Shown here: positions 61,021 through 64,000 of the stretch, in pieces
Layout of the letters: every line of letters starts with the position of its first letter
Position numbering within the stretch: the stretch's first letter is position 1
The notes under the pieces: generated by a model
Database searches by the model: none
Told to the model about the DNA's origin: nothing
The model's input: the letters and a program-made list of their open reading frames with translations, nothing else
Translations under genes and position numbers: made by a program
Source: an uncultured Clostridia bacterium
GTDB taxonomy: Bacteria > Bacillota > Clostridia > Oscillospirales > Acutalibacteraceae
NCBI GenBank assembly: GCA_946555465.1
Contig: CAMNST010000014.1
Coordinates: 1-64,000 of the forward strand
Length of the DNA: 64,000 bases
Direction of reading: 5' to 3'

Positions 61021-63000
61021 TTGGCAAAGAAAAAAGAGTACGGTAACGAAAGCATCAAATCTTTGAAAGGTGCCGACAGGGTAAGAAAAAGGCCCGCGGT
61101 TATTTTCGGATCAGATGGTCTTGAGGGCTGTCAGCACTCGGTATTTGAAATAATGTCTAACTCTATAGATGAGGCAAGAGAGGGGTTCGGCAGCAAAATT
61201 GTTGTAACTCGTTTTCTTGACGGTTCGGTTGAGGTTCAGGATTTCGGACGCGGTATACCTGTTGATTATAATAAGAATGAAGAAAAATATAACTGGGAAC
61301 TTCTTTTCTGTGAGATGTATGCAGGCGGCAAGTATGATAATGACGGTGAAAATTATGAGTTTTCTCTCGGTCTTAACGGACTTGGCCTTTGTGCTACCCA
61401 GTATGCTTCCGAATATATGGATGCCGAAGTTCATTCAAACGGATATAAATATACCCTTCATTTTGAAAAGGGAGAAAATATCGGCGGACTTCAGAAAGAA
61501 GAGTGGAAGAAAAAAGAAACCGGTACAAGAATAAGATGGAAGCCGGATCTTGATGTTTTTACCGATATTAATATTCCGCTTGAATATTATATGGACACGA
61601 TAAAAAGACAGGCTATTGTTAATGACGGTGTTCAGTTTATTCTCAGAAATCAGATAAATGCATCAAAGTTTGACACATATGAATACCGTTATAATGACGG
61701 TATATCCGATTATGTAAAAGAACTTGCAGGCGACAGTGCCATGACAAATGTTCAGTACTGGGAATGCGAACGAAAGGGAAGAGACCGTGAAGATTTACCC
61801 GATTATAAACTTAAAATAAAATCGGCACTGTGTTTTTCTTTAAAAACACAGTTAAAAGAATATTTCCACAACTCAAGTTTTCTTGAACACGGCGGTGCTC
61901 CTGAAAAAGCGTTTAAAAGTGCATTTACAAATCAGATTAATGCTTATCTTAAAGCAAATAATAAATATTCAAAAAGCGACGGTCAGATAAACATTCAGGA
62001 TGTTGAAGACTGTATCATTTTTGTTGTATCGTCTTTCTCAACGCAGACTTCGTATGAAAACCAGACGAAAAAGGCAATTACAAATAAGTTTATTCAGGAT
62101 GCTATGACGGATTTCTTCCGCAAACAACTTGAAGTGTATTTTATTGAAAATAAGATGGATGCCGAAAAAATAGCCAATCAGATTCTTATTAATATGCGTG
62201 CAAGAGTTAAGGCGGAAAATACACGTAAAACACTTAAAACTTCACTCCAGTCAAAAATGGATATGACAAACCGTATTCAGAAGTTTGTTGACTGCCGTTC
62301 AAAAGATGTAAATGAACGTGAAGTGTTTATAGTAGAGGGTGATTCTGCTCTCGGTGCCTGCAAACAGGCAAGAGATGCAAACTTTCAGGCAATAATACCT
62401 GTAAGAGGTAAAATTCTGAATTGTTTAAAATCAGATTACGACAAAATATTCAAGAGTGAAATTATTACAGATTTGATAAAAGTTCTCGGCTGCGGAGTTG
62501 AAGTTAAAAGCAAAGCAGCAAAAGATTTGTCGGTGTTTGATATGGATAATCTGCGCTGGTCAAAGGTTCTTATCTGTACGGATGCCGATGTCGACGGTTT
62601 CCATATAAGAACTCTTATTTTAACAATGATATACCGACTTATGCCGAAACTTATTGAAGCAGGCAAAGTTTATATTGCCGAATCACCGCTGTATGAAGTA
62701 ACCTGCAAAGATCAGACTTATTTTGCCTATAATGAAGTTGAGATGGACGAAATAAAAAAAGAAATCGGCGATGAAAAATATACGGTTCAGCGTTCAAAAG
62801 GTCTTGGTGAAAATGAGGCCGAAATGATGGCGCTGACAACTATGAATCCGGCAACAAGAAGACTTATTAAGGTAACGCCTGACGATGCGGAAAAAACATC
62901 TCAGATATTTGATTTGCTTCTCGGGGATAATCTTGAGGGCCGTAAGGAATACATTGCCGATTACGGTCATCTTTATCTTGATGCCGCAGACGTAAGTTAA
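61021..63000 (+). CDS. divergent type IIA topoisomerase subunit B (ParE/GyrB paralogue)
   Basis: 659 residues, starting at TTG 61021 behind CGGAGG. The GHKL ATPase has SNSIDEA (where GyrB and ParE have DNSIDEA), DFGRGIP and SLGLNGLG (usually SGGLHGVG). The Toprim domain has EGDSALG and DADVDG, and QRSKGLGENEAEMM near the end corresponds to QRYKGLGEM. A middle insert around 255-300 is unlike GyrB. This fits a divergent ParE-like paralogue known in clostridia in addition to GyrB. The usual GyrB insertion is absent. It forms an operon with the ParC-like gene 13 bases later. parE is used loosely for it. Confidence 0.88.
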   Translation: MAKKKEYGNESIKSLKGADRVRKRPAVIFGSDGLEGCQHSVFEIMSNSIDEAREGFGSKIVVTRFLDGSVEVQDFGRGIPVDYNKNEEKYNWELLFCEMYAGGKYDNDGENYEFSLGLNGLGLCATQYASEYMDAEVHSNGYKYTLHFEKGENIGGLQKEEWKKKETGTRIRWKPDLDVFTDINIPLEYYMDTIKRQAIVNDGVQFILRNQINASKFDTYEYRYNDGISDYVKELAGDSAMTNVQYWECERKGRDREDLPDYKLKIKSALCFSLKTQLKEYFHNSSFLEHGGAPEKAFKSAFTNQINAYLKANNKYSKSDGQINIQDVEDCIIFVVSSFSTQTSYENQTKKAITNKFIQDAMTDFFRKQLEVYFIENKMDAEKIANQILINMRARVKAENTRKTLKTSLQSKMDMTNRIQKFVDCRSKDVNEREVFIVEGDSALGACKQARDANFQAIIPVRGKILNCLKSDYDKIFKSEIITDLIKVLGCGVEVKSKAAKDLSVFDMDNLRWSKVLICTDADVDGFHIRTLILTMIYRLMPKLIEAGKVYIAESPLYEVTCKDQTYFAYNEVEMDEIKKEIGDEKYTVQRSKGLGENEAEMMALTTMNPATRRLIKVTPDDAEKTSQIFDLLLGDNLEGRKEYIADYGHLYLDAADVS

Positions 63001-63013
63001 GGAGGGAATTATT

Positions 63014-64000
63014 TTGGCTAAAAGAAAAAAAGAAGATTCAAATAATAAAAATAATTCTCTTTCCGAGAATGTTCATATCAAAGGTGCGGGTCAGGTTCAG
63101 GATGAGGTTATCACAAACACTCTGACCGGAAATTTTATGCCGTATGCTATGAGCGTTATTCTTTCGCGTGCAATTCCTGAGATTGACGGTCTGAAACCGT
63201 CTCACAGAAAACTCCTTTATACTATGTATAATATGGGGCTTCTTCAGGGCGGAACAATAAAGAGTGCAAATATTGTTGGCAGAACGATGCAATTAAATCC
63301 GCACGGTGATGCTGCAATATATGAAACAATGGTGCGTCTTTCACGTGGTAATGAAAGTCTGCTTTATCCTTTTGTTGAATCAAAGGGTAACTTCGGTAAA
63401 GCATACAGCAAAAATATGATGTATGCCGCCTCTCGTTATACAGAAGCAAAACTGGCGCCTATTTGTCATGAATTGTTTGACGACATAAAATCAGATACGG
63501 TTGATTTTGTTGATAACTATGATAATACCATGAAAGAGCCGACTCTTCTGCCGGTAACTTTCCCTTCCGTTCTCTGCAATGTAACAACAGGTATCGCTGC
63601 AGGTATGGCTTCATCAATCGCATCATTCAATCTTAAAGAAATATGCGAAACAACCGCTGCGCTTATGAAAAATCCGGATCATATTATAAGTGATACTCTT
63701 ATTGCCCCTGATTTTGTCGGCGGTGGATTTATAATTTATGATAAAGCCGAACTTGATAAGATTTATGAAACCGGCCGAGGTTCCGTGAAGGTTCGGGCAA
63801 AATATACTTATGATAAAAAATATAACTGTATTGATGTTACGGAAATTCCGCCCACAACTACCTCGGAAGCAATTATTGATAAAATAATTGAACTTGTTAA
63901 ATCCAACAAAATTAAAGAGATAAGTGATATACGAGATGAAACAGACCTTTCGGGTCTGAAAATTACAATAGATTTAAAACGCGGAGTGGATGCTGATAAG
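63014..64000 (+). CDS. divergent type IIA topoisomerase subunit A (ParC/GyrA paralogue), partial
   Basis: 329 codons are visible; the gene is open to the last base of the window. It starts at TTG 63014 behind GGAGGG, with a basic Asn/Lys-rich first 20 residues. The catalytic tyrosine is Tyr142 in AASRYTEAKL. The quinolone-contact stretch reads PHGDAAIYETM: Ala100 replaces the usual Ser and Glu104 is the acidic partner. TGIAAGMASSIASFN continues the winged-helix/tower region. With the ParE-like subunit it should make a topoisomerase distinct from gyrase. The C-terminal domain, which decides between gyrase and topo IV activity, lies outside the window. Confidence 0.9.
   Translation, partial: MAKRKKEDSNNKNNSLSENVHIKGAGQVQDEVITNTLTGNFMPYAMSVILSRAIPEIDGLKPSHRKLLYTMYNMGLLQGGTIKSANIVGRTMQLNPHGDAAIYETMVRLSRGNESLLYPFVESKGNFGKAYSKNMMYAASRYTEAKLAPICHELFDDIKSDTVDFVDNYDNTMKEPTLLPVTFPSVLCNVTTGIAAGMASSIASFNLKEICETTAALMKNPDHIISDTLIAPDFVGGGFIIYDKAELDKIYETGRGSVKVRAKYTYDKKYNCIDVTEIPPTTTSEAIIDKIIELVKSNKIKEISDIRDETDLSGLKITIDLKRGVDADK

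Noticed and set aside
1-64000. CRISPR array or defence island
   Set aside because: No regularly spaced short repeats and no cas, restriction or toxin-antitoxin genes were seen.

Overview
The window comes from a low-GC, endospore-forming Gram-positive, most likely a gut clostridium of the Ruminococcaceae/Oscillospiraceae type. This is inferred from a CotF-type coat protein gene, a SigH-like sigma factor, RNase J, an ECF transporter module, a ClpE-type unfoldase with an N-terminal zinc finger, DUF families typical of Clostridia (DUF6512, DUF5711, DUF6171), a divergent second type IIA topoisomerase pair and a GH51 arabinofuranosidase. Most of the window is core chromosome. No prophage, integrase gene, CRISPR array, rRNA operon or replication origin was seen.

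Layout. 1-7.7 kb: tRNA-Thr and tRNA-Asp, a membrane M28 peptidase, a PHP phosphoesterase, an esterase, tRNA-Ser(GCT) followed by an odd repeat, two small coat-protein genes, tRNA-Ser(TGA) with an intact IS1182-family element in its terminator, a zinc-ribbon protein and a sigma factor. 7.8-14.8 kb: ychF, then ilvBN-leuCD and small accessory genes. 15-25.4 kb: a long one-way block, ruvCAB-glmM-methyltransferase-ecfA1A2T-truA-DUF5711-cvpA-pgsA. 25.4-28.5 kb: clpE-like gene, then five tRNAs (Gly, Arg, His, Gln, Lys) with a second copy of the odd repeat after tRNA-Arg. 28.5-34.4 kb: a YitT protein and the iscS-iscU-nadA-mnmA operon behind a consensus promoter with two matching inverted repeats, then an ATP-grasp gene of foreign-looking composition. 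34.7-46 kb: Gfo/Idh/MocA oxidoreductase, heterodimeric ABC exporter, Trk potassium uptake, and a minus-strand pepP-copA-copZ operon. 46-53.8 kb: arabinofuranosidase, RadC, a degenerate PTS-like membrane protein, AlkD, a ROK kinase, RNase HI and others. 53.9-64 kb: rnj, rplI, dnaB, tilS, ftsH and the divergent parE/parC-like pair; the last gene runs off the end.

The most unusual signal is a small repeat of about 80-85 bases found twice, after tRNA-Ser(GCT) and after tRNA-Arg(TCT). Each copy opens with GAYGAGAAACGAA, folds into two hairpins (the second with the loop context CCGGTGG), and ends in a duplicate of the host tRNA's 3' end. Both duplicates start at the same base of the T-loop. The two hosts are the only tRNAs in the window with the T-loop TTCGAGT. 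The stems differ in sequence but stay paired. This looks like a tRNA-targeting mobile or RNA element that I do not recognise as a named family.

Other points of interest are the IS1182 insertion that duplicated a 24-base terminator, the tandem CCTA-N9-TAGG sites at the isc promoter, a structured RNA candidate before ruvC, and the Ser-to-Ala change at the quinolone-contact position of the ParC-like subunit.

Promoters are unusually easy to read: many match TTGACA-N17-TATAAT closely.
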